A stretch of 64,000 bases of DNA from Carnegiea gigantea (GCA_029747015.1 JAKOGI010000109.1:868001-932000); one strand, 5' to 3'; shown: positions 39,456 to 52,589, numbered from the stretch's first letter. Made by a program: numbers and translations. Notes: generated from the sequence alone by a model not told the origin.

Positions 39456-40815
39456 CCTGGCGTCAGGTGTATGAGAAGTACGCGATTTTTTCTCTGATTA
39501 ATTAGTTGGAAGAGATATGATTGAAACCCCTAACGATGTGACATTGAGCAAAACTCTCTCTCTTTTATATGTGAATGTGGTGACAAAATGTGCAGCGTAG
39601 CGTCCTCTAGAATGCAATAAAGGCCATCCTTACCCCCTGTCAAATGCAGCCTAATTAAATTGACTTAATCTTACGATTATACACTTGAACATCATGAGCA
39701 TGGATTGTGGGTTGTGACAGAAAGGAACAACGACCTAGGCCAGGTCAAGAAAGCTACGGAAATGAAGGTGGCTTGGTAAATGATAAGGATTAGATTGAAC
39801 AAATATATTCACGCAACTTTAAGAAACGTTTTTGAGATCAACTCTGTTCTCTTTTTTGGGTAGGTAGACAAGACATACAAACCGATACAAATAGAATACT
39901 GCATAAACTTTGAAGAACAATGCTTACAAACCTTATTAAGTATGTTAGCAGACATTTATATCAATTCAATTTACAATCGGTGCAGTAACACACTAACTTA
40001 TATTATGTATATACATATTCAAGGTTTTTCAAATTTGCCAATATAGACCATATCTACTTTTATATATTCTACTCATTCATGTGTGGGCTACTTTCGAACC
40101 TAGTAATAATCAATAGGAATGATATCACCATGATGGCAACTTAAAGGACAACTTATTTTGATATCATACTAAATTCTTATACTATCTATATCTAAGCAAA
40201 TACACTATGTGTACAGTTCCAAATAAAATTTCAATTTAGAATTAAAGTAAGAATGAATAGAAGTACTCAATAAAGTATATGCATACTCAAAATCTCCAAG
40301 TTTGTGAATCTAAAACGAACAATCTTACATAGTACATATATCTATAATTCTACATAAAATTGTCAGTGTGCATTTTATTAGAACCTAATTTAAAGTATTT
40401 AAACCAAAAAAGTACCTGTTTCATAATCCTAAATGACCCACTTTGTGGGTGAATTTGATGGACACGTAAATCTTAAGAGGACACGTCCAGCTTACCCAAC
40501 ACGTTTGTACAATGATACATCAGTTTTGCCCATCTACACCGCTCAGTATTGCCAGCATGCGGCTGTATTTTCGACCAATATGCCCACGTTGTTCGGCAAT
40601 TGGCACATCCAACAGTCCACTTTGCGTAACATCGAAAACAAGGCGGATTCTAAAGACACAGCCCGTCACATTACTGTCTATAAATTATCAACCAATTACA
40701 CTTCCATCAGACTTTCGATCCCAAAAATCAAAATCAACAAAATCTGGGTACCGATCGGTCCGCCTGAGTGATCGTCTTCCTCAAATGCTGCACCTTTTTC
40801 ACATCTCATTTCGCA
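39456..40815. other. Upstream region of the second DUF538 gene
   Basis: No gene recognised. The proximal part includes the promoter: TATAAA at 40679-40684 and a CCAAT motif at 40692-40696. Plus-strand frames at 40433-40949 overlap the leader and show no family features. Confidence 0.5.
40679..40684 (+). promoter_or_regulatory. TATA box of the second DUF538 gene
   Basis: TATAAA 132 nt before the ATG, implying a leader of about 100 nt. Confidence 0.55.
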
Positions 40816-41316
40816 ATGGTGTCCCCATCGACAATCATCTTCCTCTCTTTCATCTCCTTCCTCTCTCTCTCTTCCATCACCGCGGCTCAGAAGTTAAACG
40901 CATACGAAGCCCTCGAGACCTTCAATTTTCCCAGGGGTTTGCTCCCTAAAGGAGCTTTGGGGTATGATTTGGACGAGAAATCGGGCAAATTCCGGGCGTA
41001 CTTAAATGGGTCTTGCAGTTTTTCATTGGAGGGTTCGTATCAGCTCAAATACAAGCCCACAATTAATGGGGTTATCTCCAAAAACAGGCTCACAAATCTC
41101 AGTGGCATCAGCGTTAAAGTCTTCCTCTTGTGGCTGAATATCGTGGAGGTGAGAAGAGCTGATGATGAGCTCGAGTTCTCAGTGGGAATTGCGTCTGCCA
41201 ATTTTCCAGTTGATAATTTCTACGAGTGCCCTCAATGTGGGTGTGGATTGGTTTGCGATGATCATGAGTCCCAGGTTAGGAATGTCGAGAACAATCCTCT
41301 TGCTTCTTCAATTTGA
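40816..41316 (+). CDS. DUF538 family secreted protein, copy 2
   Basis: A 166-residue intronless frame. The first ATG starts MVSPSTIIFLSFISFLSLSS, a signal peptide probably ending at ITAA near residue 24; the frame is open upstream only to a GTG. The DUF538 domain covers about residues 28-140 (AYEALETFNFPRGLLPKGA, the GVISKNRLTNLSGISVKVF region, then DDELEFSVGIAS), followed by CPQCGCGLVC. The protein should enter the secretory pathway. It is the paralogue of the gene at 21992-22495, same strand; retroelements now fill the space between them. Charged residues replace several acidic ones of copy 1 (VRRADDEL against VTKDDDEL). Confidence 0.92.
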   Translation: MVSPSTIIFLSFISFLSLSSITAAQKLNAYEALETFNFPRGLLPKGALGYDLDEKSGKFRAYLNGSCSFSLEGSYQLKYKPTINGVISKNRLTNLSGISVKVFLLWLNIVEVRRADDELEFSVGIASANFPVDNFYECPQCGCGLVCDDHESQVRNVENNPLASSI

Positions 41317-41512
41317 GGAATTTGAAAGTTTTTAATTTCTGGGTTTGTTTTGTTTTTAGGTTAGTTTAGTGGGTGTTCTTTGCTTTTTATGATGATGAAT
41401 TGTGTTGGGAAGATATTGCCTAAGATCATGGGAAGAGTATATCATAATTCATAAACACTGTCGCTAAGAATGCTTCTCAGATCGCTTGTTCTGGAGTGGA
41501 ACTGGATCATTG

Positions 41513-42440
41513 CTTACAAATGAGTCCTTGAAACACAATGCCACTGAGCTTTTAAATTTTGTCAAATTTGCCAGTGTACTATTTTCTTTATCATTTATGT
41601 CATTGGAGTTTATGTTTTGGTTAAAAATGCCACTCTAAGCCTTTGATGACCGGCTAGAGTAAATTTTGTTTCCTTTTGTTATTCATTTATTTTTCCTCCT
41701 TTTGCTTTAATGTTAAAATTTATTCCCCTCCATAGCTGATGAAAAACTCAAGCCTTCGAACTCCACCTTCACGCTCCTCTTTCTCCTTCTTCATGATCCT
41801 AGACATCACCATTTTCAAGGTCATCTCTCATGACTGCTTTTAAATTCTTGCTTCAAATTTGTTTTTAGAATCATATTGGGACTCTAGTTATGCAAAAAGA
41901 ATTCGATTGGAAGCTCCTTTCAGCAATAGCATGAAAAAAAAGGTACAGTCCCTTAGGATTATGTATTTTGCTAAAAACTTCATAAAATTGCATAATGTTT
42001 CTTTAATCACACTATATTCATGTCTAATATATTTTTTATTCAACTTTTTAGTTGATAAAAAATGAGAATTTTTGGGCTCACCAGGTCTTGAGAGTATAAG
42101 GCACTTTCAAGTTTGAGTTTTAAATATATTTTAGTACTGAAGGAAAGAACTAGAGTATGCAGATTGTGTGCTTGAGCTGCCATGAATTCTTTTTTCTTTT
42201 TTTTGTCAATTTATAGCTAATAAGCATTAAAAGAAAATAGGAAAATCAATTAAAATCATATCACAAATTGATTAAAATTATGCATCAGCTACTGTCAACA
42301 GGAGCCTTCAATGGCCCTTTTGATCAAAATCTATTTTATAGTGGCATGAATGGCAAAAATCAAAGTGCAGTGGCAAAATTGAACGAAAGTAGAAGTATCG
42401 TGGCATGTCAGTTCAAGAACTCCTTACAAATAAATTAAGC
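41513..42440. mobile_element. Non-autonomous element with long imperfect inverted repeats
   Basis: The first ~130 bp (41513-41650: GCTTACAAATGAGTCCTTGAA, then repeated 'aatgccact' phrases) align in inverted orientation with 42297-42440 (TTCAAGAACTCCTTACAAA). Long terminal inverted repeats and no coding capacity suggest a Mutator-like non-autonomous element. No target duplication was fixed. It starts about 200 bp after the DUF538 stop codon, so it may overlap that gene's 3' end. Confidence 0.5.
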
Positions 42441-42619
42441 ATGGTTTCTGCTATATATCATTCAATCCTAGTTTGAATATCACAGGGGTAATGAACGCTC
42501 GTGGTAACTATGATCATGGATCTAGTTTCCAAAATGAACTTAGAAACTTTCTTTCGAATTGCAAGTCAAGCTTTAAATTATTGATTGGGAATATTAGTGG
42601 ACTATGAAACAGAATAACA

Positions 42620-43024
42620 AATTTAGAGATTGAAGGAGATGAGAAATTTTAGAGAAACTGATGAAAGGTGCATCAGGGTTCGTCTCTCAAGAGGTTTAAA
42701 CTTAAATTCTTAATATGAAAGGAGACAAAGCTGCTCAACTATTTCTCTATGATAGTGCATCTTTTGGACAGGGTTTAGGCTTATGTTGTGGGGGAAAAGG
42801 GAAGTATTGGAAAGGAATGCCTAATTAATTTAGAGATTGAAGGAGATGAGAAATTTTAGAGAAACTGATGCAAGGTGCTTCATCTCTGAAGAGGTTTAAA
42901 CTTAAATTCTTCATATGAAAGGAGACAAAGCTCCTCAATTATTTCTCTATGATATTGCATATTTGGACAGGGTTTGGGCTTATGTTATGGGGAAAAAGCG
43001 AAGTATTGGAAAGGAATGCCTAAT
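42620..43024. repeat. Tandem duplication, unit about 207 bp, two copies
   Basis: 42620-42826 and 42827-43024 match almost throughout (aatttagagattgaaggaga at the start, ggaatgcctaat at the end), with a few substitutions and small gaps. No coding or transposon features were seen in the unit. Confidence 0.9.
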
Positions 43025-44335
43025 CTTAAGTGTAAATGTCCAGCAGTCAGGATCGTGTAAGAGAACTGGAGTTTGAGGGTTTTGCAATTGTACAAATCAT
43101 TGTGTGATCTCCTTTCGGCATGAAAGTGGAGGAGCACTGCAGAATGTTCATTTTCTCAAACTTCTGTTGGTCAGTTTGGATGCAATTTGGCCACTGTGAT
43201 AGTCACAGTCCCTTTGTACCCTTACTATCTTTACCCTAACAAGAAGGCAAAATACAATCTTCCGTACATTCCTTCGCATCTCTTCCACTTCATTAGCCTC
43301 ATCTCTGTGACCATCTGTCAGTATCTCCGTCACTGCATGATATCAAATAGAAATTAATGAGAACTCAGTAAACATGATTAAGGGCTAAATTACCCTATTT
43401 AGACCAGTTCCAGTTTGACAGTTGCTTATGATGGTTCTAGCGATTGGCATATGCATTGGTGCCTTCTTAAATGAAAGAACTAGTACCAAACAATGAAGGC
43501 TGCAGCGTGATTGGCCACAAATTCAGTGCTTCAAAATTGCTTTGGTTGTCTCTCAGATAAGTTTGTAGCAGCAGCATAGTTTGCTTCTTTCTCTGTGTTT
43601 ACCAGTAACATTTTCTGTTAGTTAACCTGGGAACTTTTCATACTCTTTACAGAGCTCACTATTTTAGATGTGAAAGGCAATTGGAGATTCGGAGTCATGC
43701 AAGTTGAGTCTTAGAGAGTTTTCTCAGATTGTTTCTGTCGCATCATCTGTAGTATCTTGTTAGACATGAAGCTGTTTTCATACTTCATAACCTCAAGACA
43801 GATCCACAGACCCTGCTAGACTGGTTACTGGTAATATTTGGTTGTTCTGCATCATTAGCATTAGTCAGCAGTTAACTCCAAGTCTGGTAGACATCTAATT
43901 TGGCATCTAAGGGAGCAACGGCTTGGTGGCAGTGTTTCCATGTTCACCTAGATATCATTCTTAGTTCTTTGACACTAATTTTGATTCTGCTCCGCCCAAG
44001 GAAATAGGCAGTCAGTAACTGACTTTGCCCCCAGGCTCTTAACCAAGGAAAAGGTCTGTATGATCAACTTCAGCCATGGCTTTGCTTTTCCAGAAGGTTT
44101 GTTTCGTGGTTCTTCCAACTGTTTTTTTCTTTTTGTTCCCTTATTCTTTAAGTCAAGTATCACAAAAGAAGTAGCCTAGATGCCTATGTTCCTCAGGTTG
44201 TTACGGGGAGCACTTGGAACTGCATATGCATGTACCGATCTGGAAGCAAGTCCCTGGTGAGCGACAAGACTCTGTAATAGCTCCTTAGGTAGATTCTGTT
44301 GTGCATCATAGATTGTTAAGCTGGTCACTCATTGT

Positions 44336-44907
44336 TAGAGGTGGGCAACGAATTGGGTACCCATTGGGTTAAGCGATCGGTCCGTTTAAAATAGGGCTAG
44401 TAAAAGGTTGTGTCAATAATAGACTGGACAATTAATAGGTCAACCCATTAAGGCATATTAATGGGTCGGATTGGGCGGGTCCATTAATGGCCCGTTTAGT
44501 GATCTATTATTTTTTTAACCTAATTGACACACTAGTTTACATGTTCCAATTGGTTAACCTCATTACCAATATTGTGTACATAACAATAATTATCATAGAC
44601 CATTGTTTTGCACAAGTTTGTTCTGTTTTTAAACGAGCCCTAAGCAGGCCGCCCGTGGGCCGACTTGACCTGATCCATTTATTAGTTTGATTGTGTATTT
44701 TCTAACTTTGAATTTAGACTAGTTTAATTTGGTTGGAAAATTACAAATTCATTAGTTGGAAAATTAACTAACCAAAAACACTTATTAGGTGGTAATGGGC
44801 GGGTCGGGTTCATTTAGCTCATAACTCAGCCCAGCCCATTAATAAATATATTGGACCCAGCTCAACCCTTTAATTAACGGGCTGATCCAATCCATTGTCC
44901 ACCCCAA
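44336..44907. mobile_element. hAT-type MITE
   Basis: It is 572 bp, with ends TAGAGGTGGGCAA and TTGTCCACCCCAA (inverted, three mismatches). It is flanked by CTCATTGT (44328-44335) and CTCACTGT (44908-44915), an 8-bp duplication with one change. GGTGGGCAA-type ends plus 8-bp duplications fit the hAT superfamily. The interior is rich in gggtc/cattaatggg phrases in both directions. Confidence 0.78.
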
Positions 44908-47071
44908 CTCACTGTGATCATTAGCCCCTAAAATAGTACGTGCTAGTGGCGTTACTTTTAGCACATCAGTCTAGGCTCTGCAGAATGAAAGCTTTTGTGA
45001 CAATTCAGTTTTGGTGTGACCGGGAAATTCAGCTTCTCTGCAGTAACGTGTAGGATCAGCATGAAACACGAGATCGAATTTAGGCGCAGCAGTCATCGTG
45101 AGACAGGCAGTAATGTAAAAGATTGCATTCCATGGTCTCGGTTATTATTTTTTTTTTAAGCCTCATAAACTGCAAACTTATCTATGGGTTTATGGTGTTC
45201 CGGGGTTTTTTGAAAGCTCACCTCTCTGCTCATAGGGCTACATTACTTAGATGTCTCCAAATCCTATTCTATGAGATTCATACTAGCATTACTAGGTGTT
45301 TGAGGCTTTGGGAATTGGGAGTCAGTAGTTTGTCGACCTCTCTACCATCGGGAAAGCTTTCCTTCAAATTTACAAGCTTAGAGTTGGGAAGGTATTGCGC
45401 CCGTGTGACAGTGTACTTCGTAACTGTAGTACCTGCAGTAAGCAGAGGAGACGTTAATTTTGAAGTTTTTTCAAGAGAGGAGCTACGAGCCCATCAAGGG
45501 GGTAAGTGGGAATACAAGAGTAATTGTAGTTACACAGGAAACTAAGTTTGAGGAAAGTTGTTGCACAGGAAGGGAAAGGAATTGGAATCTGAGTTGCTAG
45601 AGGTCAAGAAACAGAGCCAGCCGTAGGCTACTGAGGGATGATTCGGAAAATTTAGACTAGACTCAACAAGGAAGGAGGTATAGTTAAAACAAGCTGGTAT
45701 GGCCATACACCTGGAGATCAGAGACATAACGCAAGTGTAAATTTATGGTGACCCTTAACTAAATGAACACCGGGAAGTTATGCTTACTGATGGAGTGAAT
45801 AAATGGCTTTTTAATCTCAAAAGATGGCCCAAATACAATCCATGATAGAGGAGGACTGCAGTCGAGATTTTAGGTATACCAATGCAAGAACAACGTATGG
45901 TAAAGGGCAACCACAAGGATTCTGACAGATTTGGGTTAAAATTTTAACAGCCATGGCAGAAAGATGCTTGTCACTGATGAGAACATTGAGGTAAATAATA
46001 TTGCACTTGTTGGGGACGGGAATCAAAAAAATTTGAAACTGAACACATTGATATTGGAACAGAAGAGCTATTTGATATGGAAGGGGCACATAAAAGTTCA
46101 TTAGAAAAAGTATCATATAATTGTTTAATGGAACAAGAAGTACAGAATCAAGCGAAATTGAAACCCGGCCTAGAATCATCGAAACCCAAAGGGCCAAAAG
46201 CACAGGGTACAAGTAAGATGAGGGCATCTGGTTAGTGATGAAGAAAGGGAATTGGCAAAGGATATGCAGAATGTCGGCAGGACAACTGAAGGGTCAGTGG
46301 TTAGGGTTTACGCAGCAGCATGCCTACTAGGAAGGATGAGAGCGCAGCCTTAAGAAGAACAGGAGCAGTAACAAGTGAGATTTTACTGTGAAGTGAGGAA
46401 AGGAAAAAAATCATTTCTCGAATGCGAGTTGTTTTGAATTGATTAACTGTGATTTGAGGAGTGAAGTTTTGACAATACTCCTTGTGGATGACTCCGAACT
46501 CTTGCAATGGGTGAGGTCTCAAATGCGAATTAGAAGTGTCATGGCTAGTTCGGATTCAGATATCAGGTATTCCGGCCAATTTCTGGGGTAGTTAAGGTCT
46601 GATGATAGATTGCCTAATGTGATAATTAGAAGGTGATGTTTCTAAATCTAGATCAGTAGTGCATTAGCTACTGCTTACGTTGGTTCTGTTAAAAGTTGGT
46701 GGTTTCGCCTATTTTTTCTTTTAAATTATGTTTACACTGTTTCTGAACAGTAGAACGGCTGATGCTGTGATGCATGTCTCTTCATATTAGCAGAAACTTG
46801 TGAACACAGCTTGGTTTTCCTCCCCCAATCAATGTGGTGCTGTATTAGTTCACTATGGGTGGATATTATGTAATGTAATATTATCCACTCTGATCAATAT
46901 ATTTCAGTTTAGGCAAGCTGAATGGGTATTTTCAGTTTTCGCCTTTGAGTTCAGATTGACTGGCTCACGAGTATCATCATTTATCGTTGCTTTTAAATTC
47001 GAGTTAACTTTTTGCACAATCGGAGTAACCAAGTAAGGGTTTCTCCACTACATCCAATTTTGAAGTTAATA

Positions 47072-47407
47072 GTGTATTTGGTAAGATTGAAAATTATTTT
47101 CCTAGAACTTTTTGGATAATGAGTTTGATTAAAAAAAAAAGAACCAAAAAAGCTAAAAATGATTTTTCTTAATCTTCGAACCGTATATCGAGGAAATAGA
47201 CACGGAATAGAGAAAGAGTGTAAGACCGCGTGAGAGCCCAAGAAACATTAAATCAACTTACGCTCTATTCAAAGTGAAAATATTTTTCTCCATTCTAGAA
47301 AAAATGATTTTTCCCTGAAAACGAATTTCCCGTCCTTGCCTTACCAGACACCGTAAAATGAGAAAATCATTTTTCAGGAAAATGATTCTCACCCATACCA
47401 AACACAC
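47072..47407 (-). mobile_element. MITE family M1, copy 2
   Basis: It is the reverse complement of the 3698-4070 element over its whole length, with ends GTGTATTTGGTA and TACCAAACACAC and the internal tatatcgaggaaatagacac block. Confidence 0.75.
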
Positions 47408-49159
47408 TCATAGTAATTCAAGCCTTGTGTAATTTTAAACACATTTGATATGTTGGAATTTAGATATAGGTGTAAACACAAATTTCGCACCTAAAATAAA
47501 TTAGACAAGAAATTGAGAAACAAATTTAATACTGTGTTGATATAATATGTGTAGGTACAATCTCTGAATTTAACATAATGAAGTAGTCATCTGATTGGAT
47601 CTCCTAGTGACTTGAATTGACTCGAGGGCGTGACCGCTTGATCTCGATTGGCGGAGAATCAGCTGAAGAACTCTAAAATGGTTCTTGATCTCGATCTGAA
47701 GATAGTTGATTGCTAACTCTAAAGTTTGCAAGTTTGATCATTCTTGCTTGATAGCTGAATGCTACTTACAATTTGAACCTCTGAATTCTGCAATGCTGAA
47801 TGTGGAAAATGATGAGGGAATGACCCCTATTTATAGCCGCCACCAGTTAGGGTTAGAGTCGGATTTTGGGCCTAGGCTAATGATTTCAATAATTATTTTC
47901 TCATTTTTAATTAAAGAAAATAATTACTAATTTCTGCATCGTTGACGACATGTGATAACCTTTAATTGGCTTAATTTTGACCACATTTAATTCTGACCAA
48001 GTGGATTCACTAGAATCAACTTAATAAATGACAATCTGCGATTGATCAAATTATTAATTTTTATTTTACCCGTAGCACCGTTTTTTCGTAAAATTTTGCC
48101 TTCCACAATAGCAATCCATTCACGTCGATTTTAAGTAATCTCCACGCTGTGGACTCACCAAAGTTTGAGGGGTGGATCGTGGATGTCAAATCCGACAGCA
48201 ATTTGCTCGCTTCAATAGTCAATCGATTGAAAACAGACATACAAACAATGGTCATCAATACAGCAATTGGATATTTTTTAAGGGTGAAGTTCCACTCCAT
48301 GTGAAATTGAGTTGGTGCACCTAATTGAGTGGCCCAAGACGGTCCGTGTGTAATGCACTCTAGGGATGCAGTTTGTGGGGTTAGAATAAGAATCGTCGTT
48401 GCATAAAAGAAAATGATCTTAAGCAAATAGACTAGAAGAATCTGATCAGGTATGTTTTTGTTGTTTAGTACGCTTCTGTGATTCATGCATTTTCTCTCCC
48501 TAAATGACGGAGACAAACGCCACGAATAACTATCGTCACAAAGTTGTCTATTACCTAAGTATTATCGTCTTGCACCGTCACTTATCGAACTTTATCTTTT
48601 CAACGTCCCTATTTTGGCACGATCCCTGCCCGAATAAATAAAATGAACATCTTGTTGCGAATGCCATTGCCAACGAGACCGACTCCGACTCTTGGGGCTC
48701 AATTGGGGCAGCTTATGTACCAATGTTTATGTTGGGGATTTTAAATTAGAATTCATTAGCCGGACGCTTGAAAGATGTCATCTTTATATTCGTCCCACTA
48801 GGGCAAGGCATTGCAATTTGCTTCGATCATCTTGGTGTTGGCCTTTTAGTTGTATTTTAGTTTTCATCATTAAGCTATTAACAAAAATAAAATTAGCCTT
48901 CAAGAAAATAAACTAGTGAACGAGACGTACTTTAATGATAGATCTTAGTCGATAATGCATTATAAATCTAAGTTAATTCAGAAACTTTTACAAGAATATA
49001 TTACTTTTCAAGTGTTGGAAATAGGGCTATAACAAAATCAAATCGGCTCGTCGACAAACCCCTCGGTTTCAATTTGGTGAAAGACCGACTTAGGGTTGAG
49101 TCAAGTTCGAGCCAGCTTGAAGGCGTATTGTAGAGTTAACTCGGGTCTAGCAAGGTTCA

Positions 49160-52100
49160 TGTAACGCCCCAAATTAACCATGTTTCACTGTTTATATTCT
49201 TCTTAAAAAAATTCCTTGATTAAAATCTAGACAATCCAATGATAGGGGCATTACCGCCGTCTAAAAGGACAAGGCTTGAAACCTGAGTGTTGTAAATAAC
49301 ATAGCTAAGCATAACCTTAAACATATGCACTCACATCATGTGTTAACAAATGAAGGGTTTATAAACCATACTAAGACAATTCACCATGCGGTCTAAATCT
49401 TCATCCACAGAAGAATTCAAAATACAACATTAAAGTATGCATATACGGTATTACTTCTGATCCATCCGGATTTCCCTTCTTCACTTATTCTCTTCAGTTG
49501 TTTCACTGGCATGAGGGCAATACTCTGAGCATTTGCCTAAAACAAGCATGAAAAACATTTCGAACTGTGAATCGAAACTCAATACATGCATTCCTGAATT
49601 GTTAAATGATCATTGAACACTGGTTGGGCCCGCTTTGCAATTCATTTTAAGTTAAAAACAGTGAATGAGATAAATGTAAAACTGCATTGTTAATTATTAT
49701 CTGATAGTGAACCCCTTGATACTGTTACGATCTATGCATAGGTGTACACCTGCCAAGCCGACCGGGGGACCTGACCTGAAGCCGCGCGGGTAACTGAAGG
49801 GCAATGCCCTGTAACTGATAACTGACAGGATCACTAATTAACTGATAAATACTGTGTAAACTGATTCATTGATGTACTTACCAAAACATGATAACGTTGA
49901 TAAATACACTCTGATTTCTAAAGTTACAGGCAATGCACGTACCTTGAGTCTTTAAAGATGTCATCTGACTTGATACAAGTCAGCTGTTTCATAAATGTCA
50001 TCTGACTTGATAAATGTATTTTGACTTGATAACACTTATACAAAATGGGGAACGATAACTAAGCCTCAACTCTGTTTCATAAATGTCATTGTAAGTATGT
50101 GTAATCAGTAAATGATCCTTATTCACATAATTGAGTAAGTAAAAGTATGTGTAACAGACATTGAGTCATGAAATGGGATACATAATTTGTGTATTTCAAT
50201 ATAATAAACTGATTTTAATTCAATATAAGACAAGTTAAATCAAAATAAACTGATTTAAATCAGTTAGGGTTATTGAACTTGAAATACAATAAATTGACGC
50301 AAAATAGGCCAAATGTAAATGATTGAAGTGATAATGAAAAGGATTGTAATTGATATAAACGAAATATGAGTTTCTGATATTTCTGAAATGGATAATGAAA
50401 AGTGTGATGTTTCTGAAATGGATAATAGAATGGTTAATGCTTCTGAAATGGGTGGCAAATGGTTTATGCCATAAGGGGTGCTGTGAGGTTAATAAAAGCT
50501 CATATAACACCCTAACTTGGTCCAAAGGACACTGATTTTGAGTTATTACTCTGCTCACTTCCCAAATTTCATTTTCATACTTGTTTAACTCAGTTATCAA
50601 CCTAAGTAAGCTTCTGTACATAATCAAACTTGTTGAACTTCTGAAAATACCCATAATTATATAGAAACTTCTGATAATACTTCCAACTGTCATGGTTTCT
50701 GTATTCACCCATGTTACCGTTTGGTGGTCTGCATTATAAAATCCATATCTTTCACTCCTGACCTCCAAATAAGATGTAAAGCACCAATATGAAAATCTCA
50801 TAATGTCCACTAAAACTTTCATTCAGGGCACAAAGCATGATTCACATAGTAAGATCCCTAAAATTAGGGTAGAACACAGACGTGTATAGTTTCAGTTCAA
50901 TCTGCGCAGTCGTAGCAAAACGACTATAACTTTTTCTACAGAACTCGGATTAAGGCGATTCAAAAGGAATTTGAAAGATAACTCATTGATCTATCCACAC
51001 ACCAAAAATCACAATTTTTCAGTGACCCAATCAATACCAGTTTTCCCGTAAAGTTACTGTTTCAGTTCAGTTCCCAGTTTCAATGTATTTTGCATAGTCT
51101 TGAGTAAATTGGTCATAACTTTGTCCACACAACTCGAAATTGAGTAATTCCAAAGCCTATTGAAAGCTAACTCATTGAAGTATATTCACACCAAAAATCA
51201 TGAATTTTGGATATGCCAAACAGTACCAGTTTAATCCTGAATTCACCCCTATTTTGGGTTTGTTTATTGCATAACAGCACTTACTTGTAAGCTTTTCTTG
51301 ACATAACCACCCATTAAAGCCACTCTTTAACTTATATAAATTAGCATAAACATTTTGATATTCATTACCAATGCCAAAGATCACAAAATCGCATTTAAAA
51401 CAATCAAAACCCAACACTTAAACATGAAACTTGCATGATTAAGAGAAAACCCTAACCCTAGCATCATCCAACTTCAACTTCACCATGATCCATCACCAAG
51501 ATGATGCTTAATTCAATAAAAACAACATAATCCATCATCAAAATAACCAAAACAAGAAGCAAGAACCAAAAATTCAAAGAACAAGATTGAAATCACTTAC
51601 TTTGAGCTTGAAATAAGTGAAGATGGAGATGATATTTGGTGGTTTTGAGGGTGGAAAAGGGTAGTCAATGGAGGGAGGTTGTTTGGGGATTGAAATCCTT
51701 GCCGAAGAGTGGCCGAAAAGTGACCGAAAAACACCATAATAGGGCTGGGCTGATGCTGCTGGGGGTGGCCATGAGGTAGAGAGAAGGAGGAGAAAAGAAG
51801 AGAGAGAAAATCACTTGGATTTACTTGGTGCAAATGAACCTTAGGCTAAAATAAATACATGGTTGAAATTAATCCTCAAAAGCTTGCTAAGTAGAGATTA
51901 GGCCTAATTAAGGATAATTAGGCAAATAAATAGAGTCAAGACTTGGTGGGTCAAAATTGACCTTAAACGGGCTCGGGTTCGAAAACTAGCTCAAACCGAG
52001 TGCGCTTGAAATTTTTTTTTTTTCAAAGCTCGAAATTAAATGTAATGTCATGAAAAATAATTTAATCTTTTAAATCATAAATGTCGAGGTCTACTATCAA

Positions 52101-52259
52101 TTTTTCCCAAAATTGTCCGGTAAATGAAACTCGAATTGCAAAGTGGGGCCCGAAATAAATTTTTTCAATTGGGATGATTCAATGAGATAAATAAATATGA
52201 AAAATGAATAACATGGTTTAATTAAATAAATAAATATGATTTAGGGTCGGGTTATTATA
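49160..52259 (+). mobile_element. Solo LTR, Ty3/gypsy-like, 3.1 kb
   Basis: It begins TGTAACGCCCCAAATTAACC and ends GGGTCGGGTTATTATA, with GTTCA directly outside both ends (49155-49159 and 52260-52264). The last dinucleotide is TA, probably from CA. No polyprotein, primer site or second LTR is present. A shared start and shared GC-rich block relate it to the element 35129-39450, in the opposite orientation. Small frames inside (50235-50822, 51597-51833) look like chance. The flanks (near 49025-49145 and 51930-52320 onwards) contain gctcg/gggctcg phrases. Confidence 0.72.
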
Positions 52260-52589
52260 GTTCAATTGATGAACTTGACTTGATTTGGCTTTGTTTAACT
52301 CAACTTATTCATTTTTTCCTTTTCAGCACTTATGTGGAGAGTATGGAGTCTACCACTAGAATTAATAAATTTTGTTTCCCTTTTTTATAAGAAAATCCAA
52401 CTAATGTTAAGGATTCATACAGTGTATGAAAAATCCCTCTTAAGTTTAATTTTAATGATTTTCTGAAAAGAAATCTTCTATTTGTAATTGACTAATTTCT
52501 AATATTTTATAAAATTTAAATTACTAGTTATCTTTGAAATTTTGTAAAAAATTAGATGTATCAAAAAAATTTAGGGGGATTTATTTTAT

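Larger units (their letters stand above)
41317..49154. other. Long intergenic region with several transposon relics
   Basis: It contains a long-inverted-repeat element (41513-42440), a 207-bp tandem duplication (42620-43024), a hAT-type MITE (44336-44907) and an M1 MITE (47072-47407). The stretch 47450-47950 looks like part of an LTR on the minus strand: a TATA-like CTATAAATA (minus) near 47826-47834 and a TG..CA-like end at 47452, but I could not close it with target duplications. Open frames at 45123-45545 (+, 140 residues), 45817-46227 (-) and 48061-48516 (-, 151 residues) match nothing I know and are not claimed as genes. Confidence 0.5.

Noticed and set aside
40768..40815. Sixteen-codon upstream extension of the second DUF538 protein
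   Set aside because: It would start at GTG; the ATG at 40816 directly opens the signal peptide.
45123..46522. Frames of 140, 136 and 73 residues as one gene
   Set aside because: They lie on different strands and match no family; splice-site chaining would be arbitrary.
48061..48516. 151-residue minus-strand open frame as a gene
   Set aside because: No recognised motif, no start context and no neighbouring exon; it lies in repeat-rich DNA.
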